Below are positions 7,250 through 15,075 of a stretch of 64,000 nt of DNA, one piece after another. Source of the DNA: Candidatus Limnocylindrales bacterium (GTDB taxonomy: Bacteria > Desulfobacterota > Binatia > UBA1149 > CAITLU01). The stretch lies in assembly GCA_035571835.1 (NCBI GenBank), contig DATNBU010000011.1, positions 62,001-126,000 on the forward strand, read 5' to 3'. Below the pieces are notes generated by a model, which ran no database searches, had not been told where the DNA came from, and saw only the letters and a list, made by a program, of their open reading frames with translations. Within the stretch, counting starts at the first letter, position 1. Each line of letters starts with the position of its first letter. The position numbers were made by a program, and so were the translations under genes.

Positions 7250-9601
7250 ATGCGGCATATCGCCCTGGGAGGAGCGGGCAAGCGTGCGGCTTTGCTCGCC
7301 ATTTGTGTATCTGGTGCGGGTCTGGCCGTCTTCGTCGCCGGCCGCGGGGAGGCGTTCGCGTCGACGGACTGCGCGTCGGCCATCGACCGCGCGAGCGTCC
7401 GCTATGAATCGCGGATCCACAAGGCGCTCGCCGACTGCGAGGTCCGCGCCGCGACCGGCGCCGGATGCAAGACCGACAAGCGTGACGCGACACTCGCGAA
7501 AGCCCGCGACGGGCTCGCGTCGCAGTTGTCGGCGGCGTGCACCGACGAAGACCTTGCCGGTCTCGGATTTCCCGCCGCCTGCGGCGACGACACGGGCGGC
7601 ACGTTCAGCGCAGCCGATCTGACCGACTGCATCGCGTCGACGCATCGCGATGCCATCGATGCCGCGGTCGCAATGGAAGTTCCCGGGAGCTCCGAGCCGC
7701 TCAGCGGGAACGCTGCGGGCTGCCAGAAAAAGATCACGCGCGCGTCGCAGTCGTTTCTCAAAACCAATCTCGACGCTCGCCAGCGATGCGTTGCCGGCGG
7801 CGATGGTGCGGAATGTTTCGAAGAAGGGCCGGCGACCGGGAACAGCGACGCCGACGCGACGCTGGAAGAAGCGGGCTCCGAGCTGACGGACGCCGTCGAG
7901 CGTGCCTGCGCCGATGTCGACCTGGCTCTCCTCGGCTTTCCCGCCGATTGCAATGACGATGCCGCACCGTTCGAAGCCGACGAGCTGGCCGTATGTCTGG
8001 TCGACACGCACGATGCGATCGCGCGCTCGATGCTCGAGAGCGAGCATCCTGCCGCGGCACCGGCAACGACGACGACGACAACCACGTCGACCACGATGAC
8101 GACGACTACCACGACCATGCAGCCGTCGCTGCCCAATCTGCTCAGCATCGTTGCACCGTATGGCGATGCCGATGGCGACGGCTTTGCCAACAACGTCGAG
8201 CTCGCTGCGTGCTCCAACCCGGCCGATGCCGCGAGCACGCCGCTCAGTGACCACAGCCTTTGCGCGAACCAGACGATTTTCTCGGACACGCTCGGCGATT
8301 CGTGGGGTTCGACGAACCGGCAGACCGATCCGACCTACACGCTGGCCGTCAATCTGACGGTCGCACAGAACGCAGCGGATTGTTCGGCGTACTGCGCGTC
8401 GGCAACCAACATCGGATCGCCGCAGGCATGCGAAGGCGTATGGCCGTGGAGCGGAGATCCCGAGTACGCGCACTACACAGCCGGCCGCACCGTGGAAGTG
8501 AACTTCCCCGACGAAGACGGAAATCGTCTGCACGGAACCATCTTCCTTCCGCCCGATGTCAGCTGCGCGCCGACCGACGAGCCGATCTGCGACGGCATCA
8601 CCGACGCGGTCACCTGCAGCGGACCGGGCGGCAAAACCTATCCGGCGGTCGTCATCTGCGACGGCTTCGTCGGCTCGCAGCGCATGTACTACTGGGCCGG
8701 CGAGCGCCTCGCCGAGCAGGGCTTCATTGCGATGGCGTTCGACGTGTCGGGCCAGGGCCTTTCGCAAGGCACGTTCCCGAACGGCGACGCGGGCATTGCC
8801 GACGGAGTCGATGGGAGCGTCGGCGGCGGATTCGCTCGCGATCAGGGCACGGCGCTCAATTTCATGGTGAGCGCGGCCAATCCGGTGCGCGACCTGATCC
8901 GCATCGACCCGGCCGTGATCGTCAACCAGGCGCCGGGCGCCGAGGATCATCTCGAGCCGTACGTGCTCGGCCTCGCGGGCCATTCGGCGGGTGCGACTGC
9001 AGCGATCGCGTACCAGCAGTCGACTGCGCCGGCGTATCCGGTGCGTGCGCGAGCGGTGGTGGCGTGGTCGCATTTCGATGCCGACGGCACCATCGGCAAC
9101 GTACCGATCCAGCTTTTCACCGGAGACAACGACAACGGCTTCATCCAGCCGCCGAGCACGGACAACCGCGAGCCGGAGATGCAGAGCCGCTACAATCGCC
9201 TTGCCGGCGACCGCAATCTCGACGGCACGACGGACTTCGCACCGCACGACCGCCAGATCATCGTCACCGAAGCCGGCACGCATCTCGACTATTCGCACGT
9301 GCCGTGGGCCTACACGCCGAGCTGGGACGAAGACGTCGAGTATCACTACACGCTGGCGTGGTTCGACAAATACCTGAACGGAAACATCCGGCGGCGCATG
9401 GCGCACGTGACGGGCGGCGTCATCCAGAGCGTCGATCGTTACGGCGACTTCGCGCCGTGCGACAGCGGCGCAGACTGCTACAGCGCCGACGAGCGGCTCA
9501 AGATGAGCCACGTGCACCTGTCGGACCTGTGGTGCTCGCGCTACGACATCGGCGCAGCGTCGTCGGGGAGCATGAAAGGCGGGAGCTGTCGCATCGAGTA
9601 G
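7250..9601 (+). CDS. Large secreted alpha/beta hydrolase with duplicated Cys domain and Thr-rich linker
   Basis: 783 residues. A basic start and hydrophobic stretch (KRAALLAICVSGAGLAVFVA) form a signal peptide ending near GEAFA. Next come two diverged copies of a domain of about 110 residues with conserved cysteines and the motif LGFP-x2-C-x-D-D (residues about 40-160 and 165-270). A Thr/Ser run of about 20 residues follows, then a D-G-D-A-D-G-D-G-F calcium-loop-like motif. The C-terminal 400 residues form an alpha/beta hydrolase with nucleophile elbow GHSAG (Ser579) and a late conserved T-H-L-D. Likely an exported esterase or amidase; substrate unknown. GAGG at 7239-7242 sets the start ATG. 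Confidence 0.82.
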   Translation: MRHIALGGAGKRAALLAICVSGAGLAVFVAGRGEAFASTDCASAIDRASVRYESRIHKALADCEVRAATGAGCKTDKRDATLAKARDGLASQLSAACTDEDLAGLGFPAACGDDTGGTFSAADLTDCIASTHRDAIDAAVAMEVPGSSEPLSGNAAGCQKKITRASQSFLKTNLDARQRCVAGGDGAECFEEGPATGNSDADATLEEAGSELTDAVERACADVDLALLGFPADCNDDAAPFEADELAVCLVDTHDAIARSMLESEHPAAAPATTTTTTTSTTMTTTTTTMQPSLPNLLSIVAPYGDADGDGFANNVELAACSNPADAASTPLSDHSLCANQTIFSDTLGDSWGSTNRQTDPTYTLAVNLTVAQNAADCSAYCASATNIGSPQACEGVWPWSGDPEYAHYTAGRTVEVNFPDEDGNRLHGTIFLPPDVSCAPTDEPICDGITDAVTCSGPGGKTYPAVVICDGFVGSQRMYYWAGERLAEQGFIAMAFDVSGQGLSQGTFPNGDAGIADGVDGSVGGGFARDQGTALNFMVSAANPVRDLIRIDPAVIVNQAPGAEDHLEPYVLGLAGHSAGATAAIAYQQSTAPAYPVRARAVVAWSHFDADGTIGNVPIQLFTGDNDNGFIQPPSTDNREPEMQSRYNRLAGDRNLDGTTDFAPHDRQIIVTEAGTHLDYSHVPWAYTPSWDEDVEYHYTLAWFDKYLNGNIRRRMAHVTGGVIQSVDRYGDFAPCDSGADCYSADERLKMSHVHLSDLWCSRYDIGAASSGSMKGGSCRIE

Positions 9602-9613
9602 CGCCGTTGGGCA

Positions 9614-9651
9614 GGCCGAGGCGAGTCGCATCGACCGGAGCTGCCTCGGCC
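9614..9651. terminator. Hairpin between convergent genes
   Basis: A perfect 9-bp stem (GGCCGAGGC 9614-9622 with GCCTCGGCC 9643-9651) and a 20-nt loop fill the 52-bp gap between two convergent stop codons. There is no U-run, so a factor-independent role is uncertain. Confidence 0.4.
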
Positions 9652-9653
9652 GG

Positions 9654-10544
9654 TTACGGCGGAAAACCGAACGCGAGCTTCACCGCGGCATATTCGGGGT
9701 GCACGCTGCCGTCGCGGCAGCGGATCACCAGCGACGGCTCCGTCCACGTGCGGCTTCGCATTGCTTCGGGCAGATCGGCTGCGCGCGACATCGCGAACAG
9801 GCCGAGCAGCGGCGGCTCGCCTTCCTTCAGCTCGACGGGCCGCCATCGCACGATCGCAAGGCCGGCCTCGCGTGCAGCGCGCCGGATCCGTTCGTGCTGC
9901 TCGACCGGCGACACCGGAAAGACGCACGCAAAGGTTCCACCGCCTTCGAGGGATCGCGCAGCCGCAGCACAGTAGTCCGAGATGTCGCCGAGCATTTCGA
10001 AGCGGCACGCGACCTTCTGCGGATGGCCTCCGTGGATGCCTGCTGCCGGCGGGAAATACGGGGGGCTCGCGAGCACGAGGTCGAAACGTTCATCGTCGCG
10101 CACGACGCCGGCTTCGCGAAAATCTCCGCAGCGGATCTCGTAGCGATCTGCCAGTCCGTTCCACTCGGCCGATTTGTGCGCGAGACGCACGCTCTGCGCC
10201 TGCGCCTCGATCGTAACGAAGCGCGCGCCGGGCAGTCGCCATGCGGCGATCATTCCGACCGAGCCAATGCCGCTGCCGAGATCCAGCACGGTGCGCGCGC
10301 TCGCACACCAGGTCGTGCCGTACCAGGCGGTAAGAACATCGTCGGTCGAGAAGCGGTGGCCGTCGGTGAGCTGAAAGATCCGGAAGTGCCCGCTGATCGC
10401 ATCGAGCGTTTCGCCGGTCGCCGGCTCGGGGCCGCGGCCGATTGCGCCGGGCGGAACCGGCCCGGGCTTGGTCCATCCTTTGAACGCGAAGGCGTGCTCG
10501 GTGCGAAGCGGCGCGCCGGATGCTGAAGGTTCGGCGGATTTCAT
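9654..10544 (-). CDS. SAM-dependent methyltransferase, TrmN6/YfiC-like
   Basis: 296 residues from ATG 10544. SAM-binding motif I is LDLGSGIGSVG, followed by an acidic end of strand 2 (F-V-T-I-E-A) and a catalytic-loop motif S-P-P-Y, the variant of N-P-P-Y used by N6-adenine methyltransferases. The nearest recognised group is the tRNA1(Val) adenine-37 N6-methyltransferase family, but the 70-residue N-terminal extension and the S for N change leave the target open. Its start overlaps the alanine dehydrogenase stop by four bases (ATGA), so the two are co-translated. Confidence 0.82.
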   Translation of the reverse strand: MKSAEPSASGAPLRTEHAFAFKGWTKPGPVPPGAIGRGPEPATGETLDAISGHFRIFQLTDGHRFSTDDVLTAWYGTTWCASARTVLDLGSGIGSVGMIAAWRLPGARFVTIEAQAQSVRLAHKSAEWNGLADRYEIRCGDFREAGVVRDDERFDLVLASPPYFPPAAGIHGGHPQKVACRFEMLGDISDYCAAAARSLEGGGTFACVFPVSPVEQHERIRRAAREAGLAIVRWRPVELKEGEPPLLGLFAMSRAADLPEAMRSRTWTEPSLVIRCRDGSVHPEYAAVKLAFGFPP

Positions 10545-11641
10545 CGCCAGTCGTGCCACGGCATCGCGAACGCTTCGGCCACCGGCCGGCTCGCGAGCTT
10601 GCCGCCGGTGCAGCTCACGCCGCGCGCAAGCGCAGGGTTGGCTTCGGCGGCGGCGCGCCAGCCCCACTCGGCAATTTCGAGCGCATAGCTGAGCGTCACA
10701 TTGGTCAATGCGTACGTCGACGTCTGCGGCACCGCGCCAGGCATGTTGGCGACGGCGTAGTGCACGACCTCCTCTTCGATGTAGCGCGGATCGTGATGCG
10801 TGGTCGGCCGCGTCGTCTCGGCGCACCCGCCCTGGTCGACCGCGACATCGACGAACGCCGAACCGGGCTCCATGCGGCGCAGCAGCTCGCGCGAAATCAG
10901 CCGCGGTGCTTTCGCGCCCGGAATCAGCACCGCACCGATCACCAGATCTGCTCCGGCCACCGACTCCTCGATGTTGGCGCGATTCGACATCAGGCTGGTC
11001 ACGTTGCCGCGCAGCACGTCGCACACGTATGCAAGCCGGCGCGGATGGACGTCGAGCACGCGCACGTCGGCGCCGAGGCCGGCGGCGACGACGCATGCAT
11101 TGAAGCCGGCAACTCCTGCACCGAGGATCGTCACGCGACCGCGACGCACGCCGGAGACTCCCGGCAGCAGGATGCCTTTTCCTCCCTGGTACATCTCGAG
11201 CGAAGCCGCACCGGCCTGGACCGCAAGCCGTCCGGCTACTTCCGACATCGGAACCAGCAGCGGCAGGCTTCCGTCGTCGAGCTGGACCGTCTCGTAGGCG
11301 ATCGCCGTGCAGCGGCTCTTCAGCAGCTCGCGCGTCAGCGGCTCGTTGGCCGCAAGGTGCAGGTACGTGAACAGCACGAGATCGTCGCGAAGGAAGCCGT
11401 ATTCGGCGGCGAGCGGCTCTTTCACCTTGAGGACGAGATCGCAGCTCCAGACGTCGCTGGCACTCGCGAGCACGTCGGCGCCGGCTTTCGCGAAGGCTTC
11501 ATCGCTGATGCGGCTGCCGCGTCCCGCGCCGGTCTCGATCGCGACCTCGTGGCCCTGCGCGCGAAGCGCCACGACGCCGGACGGCGTGATGGCCACGCGA
11601 TTCTCATCGTCCTTGATCTCTCTCGGCACGCCGATGCGCAT
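10541..11641 (-). CDS. ald: Alanine dehydrogenase
   Basis: 366 residues, close to the usual 371. It opens with MRIGVPREIKDDENRVA, the family's N-terminal signature, and has the substrate-binding Lys (V-K-E-P), the catalytic His (F-T-Y-L-H-L-A), the NAD-binding loop ILGAGVAGFNA and the late P-Q-T-S-T-Y-A-L-T-N motif. It converts L-alanine and NAD+ to pyruvate, ammonium and NADH in the cytosol, and can work in either direction. It is first in a two-gene unit with the methyltransferase. Confidence 0.95.
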   Translation of the reverse strand: MRIGVPREIKDDENRVAITPSGVVALRAQGHEVAIETGAGRGSRISDEAFAKAGADVLASASDVWSCDLVLKVKEPLAAEYGFLRDDLVLFTYLHLAANEPLTRELLKSRCTAIAYETVQLDDGSLPLLVPMSEVAGRLAVQAGAASLEMYQGGKGILLPGVSGVRRGRVTILGAGVAGFNACVVAAGLGADVRVLDVHPRRLAYVCDVLRGNVTSLMSNRANIEESVAGADLVIGAVLIPGAKAPRLISRELLRRMEPGSAFVDVAVDQGGCAETTRPTTHHDPRYIEEEVVHYAVANMPGAVPQTSTYALTNVTLSYALEIAEWGWRAAAEANPALARGVSCTGGKLASRPVAEAFAMPWHDWR

Positions 11642-11718
11642 CGGTGGTCCTCCAGGCGCGGCAATTTGCGGGTCGCCGGGCTGTCGCGTGTTGGCAGGAG
11701 GATCCGGATAACGCAGGG

Positions 11719-11752
11719 GCAGCGAAAAGTCAGCGGCAGCGAAAAGTCAGCG
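11719..11752. repeat. Two perfect 17-bp direct repeats upstream of ald
   Basis: GCAGCGAAAAGTCAGCG occurs twice without a gap (11719-11735 and 11736-11752), 78 bp upstream of the alanine dehydrogenase start. This could be a regulator binding array or a simple slippage duplication. Confidence 0.6.
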
Positions 11753-11767
11753 GCCGCTCACGAGAGA

Positions 11768-11804
11768 GGCCGGCGACCACACCAGATCGGCATCGTCGCC
11801 GGCC
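11768..11804 (-). terminator. Hairpin downstream of the 11842 gene
   Basis: A perfect 10-bp stem (GGCCGGCGAC 11768-11777 with GTCGCCGGCC 11795-11804) with a 17-nt loop begins 37 bp past the stop of the small secreted protein gene. It has no U-tract. Confidence 0.4.
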
Positions 11805-11841
11805 ATCCCGCATTGCCGGCTCGTGATGCGCCGGCCCCAAC

Positions 11842-12393
11842 TCATTGCGTGCAGCTGAGCATTGCGCCCGAGTACGAGGGGGCGATCGGTCCTTCGTCGA
11901 CGTAGGCGTTCAGATGCACCACGCCCTGGTCGTGCGGCACGAGAATGATCGCCTGATCCATGGCCGGCAGCAGCGTGCAGTCCGGATCGCTCATCGTGAA
12001 CGACACATGGTAGAAACGGCCGGTGCCGTAGCCGGCGCGTTCGGCGCGCAGGTCGATCGAAGAATCGTTGCCGGTGTTGCTGCAGTTGGTCGCATCCGGT
12101 GATGTGTTTCCGTCGCCCTTGCCGTCGAGAGCCTCGTCCTGGCGCGCATCGGTGATCGTGATGTTGCACGCGTCACCGTCGTTGTTCACTGCAGAAATCT
12201 GGATCGTTCTCAGCTTGTGATTCGGCGGCCACAGGACCGCGTCGGAATTCCCGTCGAACTGGGTGTGGACGCCGTCATGCGGGCCGGTGATTGCCGGCGT
12301 GCAACTGTTCGGACAGGTCTGGGCACCTGCTGCCGTGCCCCAGAGAAAAAAAGCCCCGACCATCGTCGCGATAAACTGGACCCTCGCTCGCAT
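11842..12393 (-). CDS. Small secreted protein with WPPNHKL motif
   Basis: 183 residues from ATG 12393. AAAGGAG ends 5 nt before this ATG, while the in-frame GTG six bases upstream overlaps the Shine-Dalgarno sequence. The signal peptide is RARVQFIATMVGAFFLWGTA, cut near AGA-Q. The mature part has six cysteines and an L-W-P-P-N-H-K-L motif, a short signature I know from extracellular beta-sandwich repeats in large secreted bacterial proteins. Here it stands alone as a single domain. Function unknown. Confidence 0.8.
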   Translation of the reverse strand: MRARVQFIATMVGAFFLWGTAAGAQTCPNSCTPAITGPHDGVHTQFDGNSDAVLWPPNHKLRTIQISAVNNDGDACNITITDARQDEALDGKGDGNTSPDATNCSNTGNDSSIDLRAERAGYGTGRFYHVSFTMSDPDCTLLPAMDQAIILVPHDQGVVHLNAYVDEGPIAPSYSGAMLSCTQ

Positions 12394-12629
12394 GTTCACT
12401 CCTTTGTGTTCGTGGTTTTCGGCATCTGCCGGCTTCGTTCCGCCGGGAACCCGCCCGGAGCCGGATGCTTACACGGGAGTAAATAGCCTTGCACGCATGG
12501 CGTCAAGACGGATGAGAAGGGGCAAGCGAGGAATTTCTAAAGGGATTTTAGGCTTTCAAAAGTGTAAATAGCGAAGTTGCGGCCGGCCCGGACGGGCAGG
12601 TGAGGTGGCAGCGGTCCCCGGAAAGGAGG

Positions 12630-14150
12630 TCAGGCGCTCTGCTTGAGCTCGGCCGGTACGTCGCGCCGGAAGAAGTTCCTGGCGGCGCCCGACTTGTTGC
12701 GCAGGTAGAGAGCGGCATTCGACGCAAGCCGGCCGAGAAAGCGCGGCTCGCGGAGCATCAGCATGGCAAGCCCGCGCAGCACGTCGTGCCGCGAGTAGAA
12801 CGTGCGGTAGCACTGGTCGAAGTACGTCTCGAGGATTTCGCGCGTGAGTCCGTTCGGCACGAACACGAAGTTCATCGCGTTCATCTCTTCCCATTTCTCT
12901 TCGAACGTTCCGTGCGAATGAATCGTCGGGTACGCCGGAGTGCCCGGATACGGCGTGAACTTCGTGATCTGGCACATGTCGAGCTCGACCGTACGCAGGA
13001 ACTCGAGCGTCTCGGAAAGGCTGTCGAGGCCTTCGGTCGGATGGCCGAGCATCACATAACCCTTTGCCCGAATGCCGGCCTGTCGCGTCAGACGAAGCGT
13101 CTCGCGCATGCGCGGGATCTTCACCTCATGCTTGACGACGTTGAGGATGCGCGGTGAGCCCGACTCGATGCCGTAGGCGATCTGCCAGCAGCCGGCGCGC
13201 TTCATGAGCTGCATGGTCTCGAGGTCGAGCAGGTTCGGATGGCTCGTGCAGCTCCACGTGAACTGGAAATTGTTTTCGAGGAACGAGTTGCACAGCTGAA
13301 CCACGCGATCGCGACGCACCGTGAACAGGTCGTCGACGAAAAGGATGTGCCGGACGCCGACGCTTTCGAGATGCCGGCAGAGCTCGACCACATACTCGAT
13401 GCTGTGGAGACGCCCTTTGCGCCCGGACGTCGAGCGGTCGCAGAAGCTGCACGAAAACGGGCATCCGCGCGATGTGATCAGCGAGGCGACCGGCGACTTC
13501 GGATAGCTGAACAGAGTGGGCTGGAAGCGGTGAGGAAAATCCTCGAGCAGGTCCCATGCCGGCGGCGGAAGCTCGTCGAGATCGTCGATGTACGGCGCGC
13601 GCGGATTGGCGACGATGTTTCCATCGCGCCTGTAGGCAAGGCCCGACACCTTGTCGGTCGAACCCCCGGCTTCGAGCTGGTCGAGAAGCTCGAACAGCGA
13701 ATGCTCGCCTTCGCCGATGATGCCGTAGTCGATGTCCGGGAAAGCCTCGAGCGTGCGCTCCGGAATTGCGCTGACGTGCGCGCCGCCGACGATCGTCACG
13801 ACGCCGGGCACCAGATCCTTTACGCGCGAAGCGATCCTCGCGGCGTTCGTGACCGAGATCGTCGTCGCGGAAAGCCCCAGATAATCGGGACGGAGTCTGG
13901 CGATCTCGAGACTGACTTCCTCGAGAGGACGTCCCTGTTCCTTCGCATCGATCAGGTGGACCCGGTAGCCGCGCTCGCGCGCAACGGCGGCCAGGATCAG
14001 CACGCCCATTCCGGGAATCGTCTCTTCGCCTTTGCGAAGGCCGTCCATGCTGCGGTCCCAGAACACGTACGGCGGCTCGCAGAAGACGATGGTCTTCTGG
14101 CGCTGCTCGGGGCGGGGACGAAAGGCGGATTCGGCAGTCACGACAGGCAC
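12630..14150 (-). CDS. B12-binding-domain radical SAM protein
   Basis: 506 residues. Residues about 20-190 form a cobalamin-binding-type Rossmann domain (VGGAHVSAIPERTLEAF, then GIIGEGEHSLFELL), lacking a clear D-x-H-x-x-G base-off histidine motif. The radical SAM cluster motif CPFSCSFC gives Cys230, Cys234 and Cys237. A later Y-G-I-E-S-G-S and G-Y-V-M-L-G-H-P belong to the SAM barrel. Members include BchE and the hopanoid enzyme HpnJ and act on tetrapyrroles, lipids or phosphonates; I cannot choose between them. It stands alone on the minus strand. Confidence 0.88.
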   Translation of the reverse strand: MPVVTAESAFRPRPEQRQKTIVFCEPPYVFWDRSMDGLRKGEETIPGMGVLILAAVARERGYRVHLIDAKEQGRPLEEVSLEIARLRPDYLGLSATTISVTNAARIASRVKDLVPGVVTIVGGAHVSAIPERTLEAFPDIDYGIIGEGEHSLFELLDQLEAGGSTDKVSGLAYRRDGNIVANPRAPYIDDLDELPPPAWDLLEDFPHRFQPTLFSYPKSPVASLITSRGCPFSCSFCDRSTSGRKGRLHSIEYVVELCRHLESVGVRHILFVDDLFTVRRDRVVQLCNSFLENNFQFTWSCTSHPNLLDLETMQLMKRAGCWQIAYGIESGSPRILNVVKHEVKIPRMRETLRLTRQAGIRAKGYVMLGHPTEGLDSLSETLEFLRTVELDMCQITKFTPYPGTPAYPTIHSHGTFEEKWEEMNAMNFVFVPNGLTREILETYFDQCYRTFYSRHDVLRGLAMLMLREPRFLGRLASNAALYLRNKSGAARNFFRRDVPAELKQSA

Positions 14151-14248
14151 GCGCCGCTATAGCACGCACCGCGAATTCGCGCCCAGCCGTGGGCGCTCTT
14201 CCGGGTCGGAAATCCGGCCCGCCCATCCTCGGCGCTCCCGGAGGCGCG

Positions 14249-14881
14249 TCAGAAGCGGCGGGTTACGGAAAGCGAGAAGAAGTAGGTCGGGTTGGAGCCG
14301 CTGCCCGGACCCGGCATGTATCCGGCGTCGCCCGGATAGTGGCTGGTTCCGGTCGGAATGTACGAGAACGAGCCGTCCAGGCCCCAGTTCTCTCCGGCCC
14401 AGCGTAGTCCGGTGTTCAGGCGCAGGCGCTCGTAACCGGTCGGCGAAAAGCCTCCGCGCAGTCCGCCCGCCTTGGCGATGCCGCCGACGAGCGAGAACCT
14501 GCGGAACGGAGAGTACTCGAGCCCGAGAAAGTGTCTCCAGTTCTCGCGCGAGCCGGGATCGCTTCGGGTTCCGTAGGCCAGCGTCTGGTCGTAGCGCAGG
14601 AACGCCGACGTAAGATCGGTTTCCTCGGCGAGGCCGAGCCCGTACGAGGCTTTGAGCCGAGGCGCGATCTTGCGACTGATCCCATGGATGAGGGCGTCGT
14701 CGCTGGTCGAGCCGACGGGCGGCCGCGTCATCAAGTAAGGAGAGAACGTGACACCGCCGTCCTGGGCGAACACCGTCGAAGCATCGAGCGTGAGAAGAAG
14801 GGCGAGCGCCGGCACGAGCATCGTCCGCGACGAGACGCGTCGCGGTATGCTTTCGTGCGTCGCTATTTGCGCCGTTCGCAT
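14249..14881 (-). CDS. Outer-membrane beta-barrel-like protein
   Basis: 210 residues starting at ATG 14881, six bases after AAGGAG. The signal peptide is SSRTMLVPALALLLTLDAST, cut near VFA-Q. The mature chain is rich in alternating hydrophobic/polar strands with aromatic ends (FLGLEYSPFRRFSLVGG, LRLNTGLRWAGENWGLDGSF) and ends in S-V-T-R-R-F, the C-terminal Phe that the Bam machinery reads as an outer-membrane signal. Probably an 8-10-strand barrel. No enzyme motif seen; divergent from the antiporter gene. Confidence 0.75.
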   Translation of the reverse strand: MRTAQIATHESIPRRVSSRTMLVPALALLLTLDASTVFAQDGGVTFSPYLMTRPPVGSTSDDALIHGISRKIAPRLKASYGLGLAEETDLTSAFLRYDQTLAYGTRSDPGSRENWRHFLGLEYSPFRRFSLVGGIAKAGGLRGGFSPTGYERLRLNTGLRWAGENWGLDGSFSYIPTGTSHYPGDAGYMPGPGSGSNPTYFFSLSVTRRF

Positions 14882-15075
14882 CGCATGCTCCTTGCACGTG
14901 GACAGTAACGCCCGGATCCCGTTGTGAGCAATCCCTTTTTGCAGCGCGTTAGTGGCGGTTATTGCAATCTGCGACGATTTGCCTCGATGCGTCGTACCCG
15001 ATGCGGCAAGCGCGCATGGATCGAACGTGCGCGTATCCACTTTGGCGTAGCGGTCGCGCGCGGAGCCGCCGCTCG

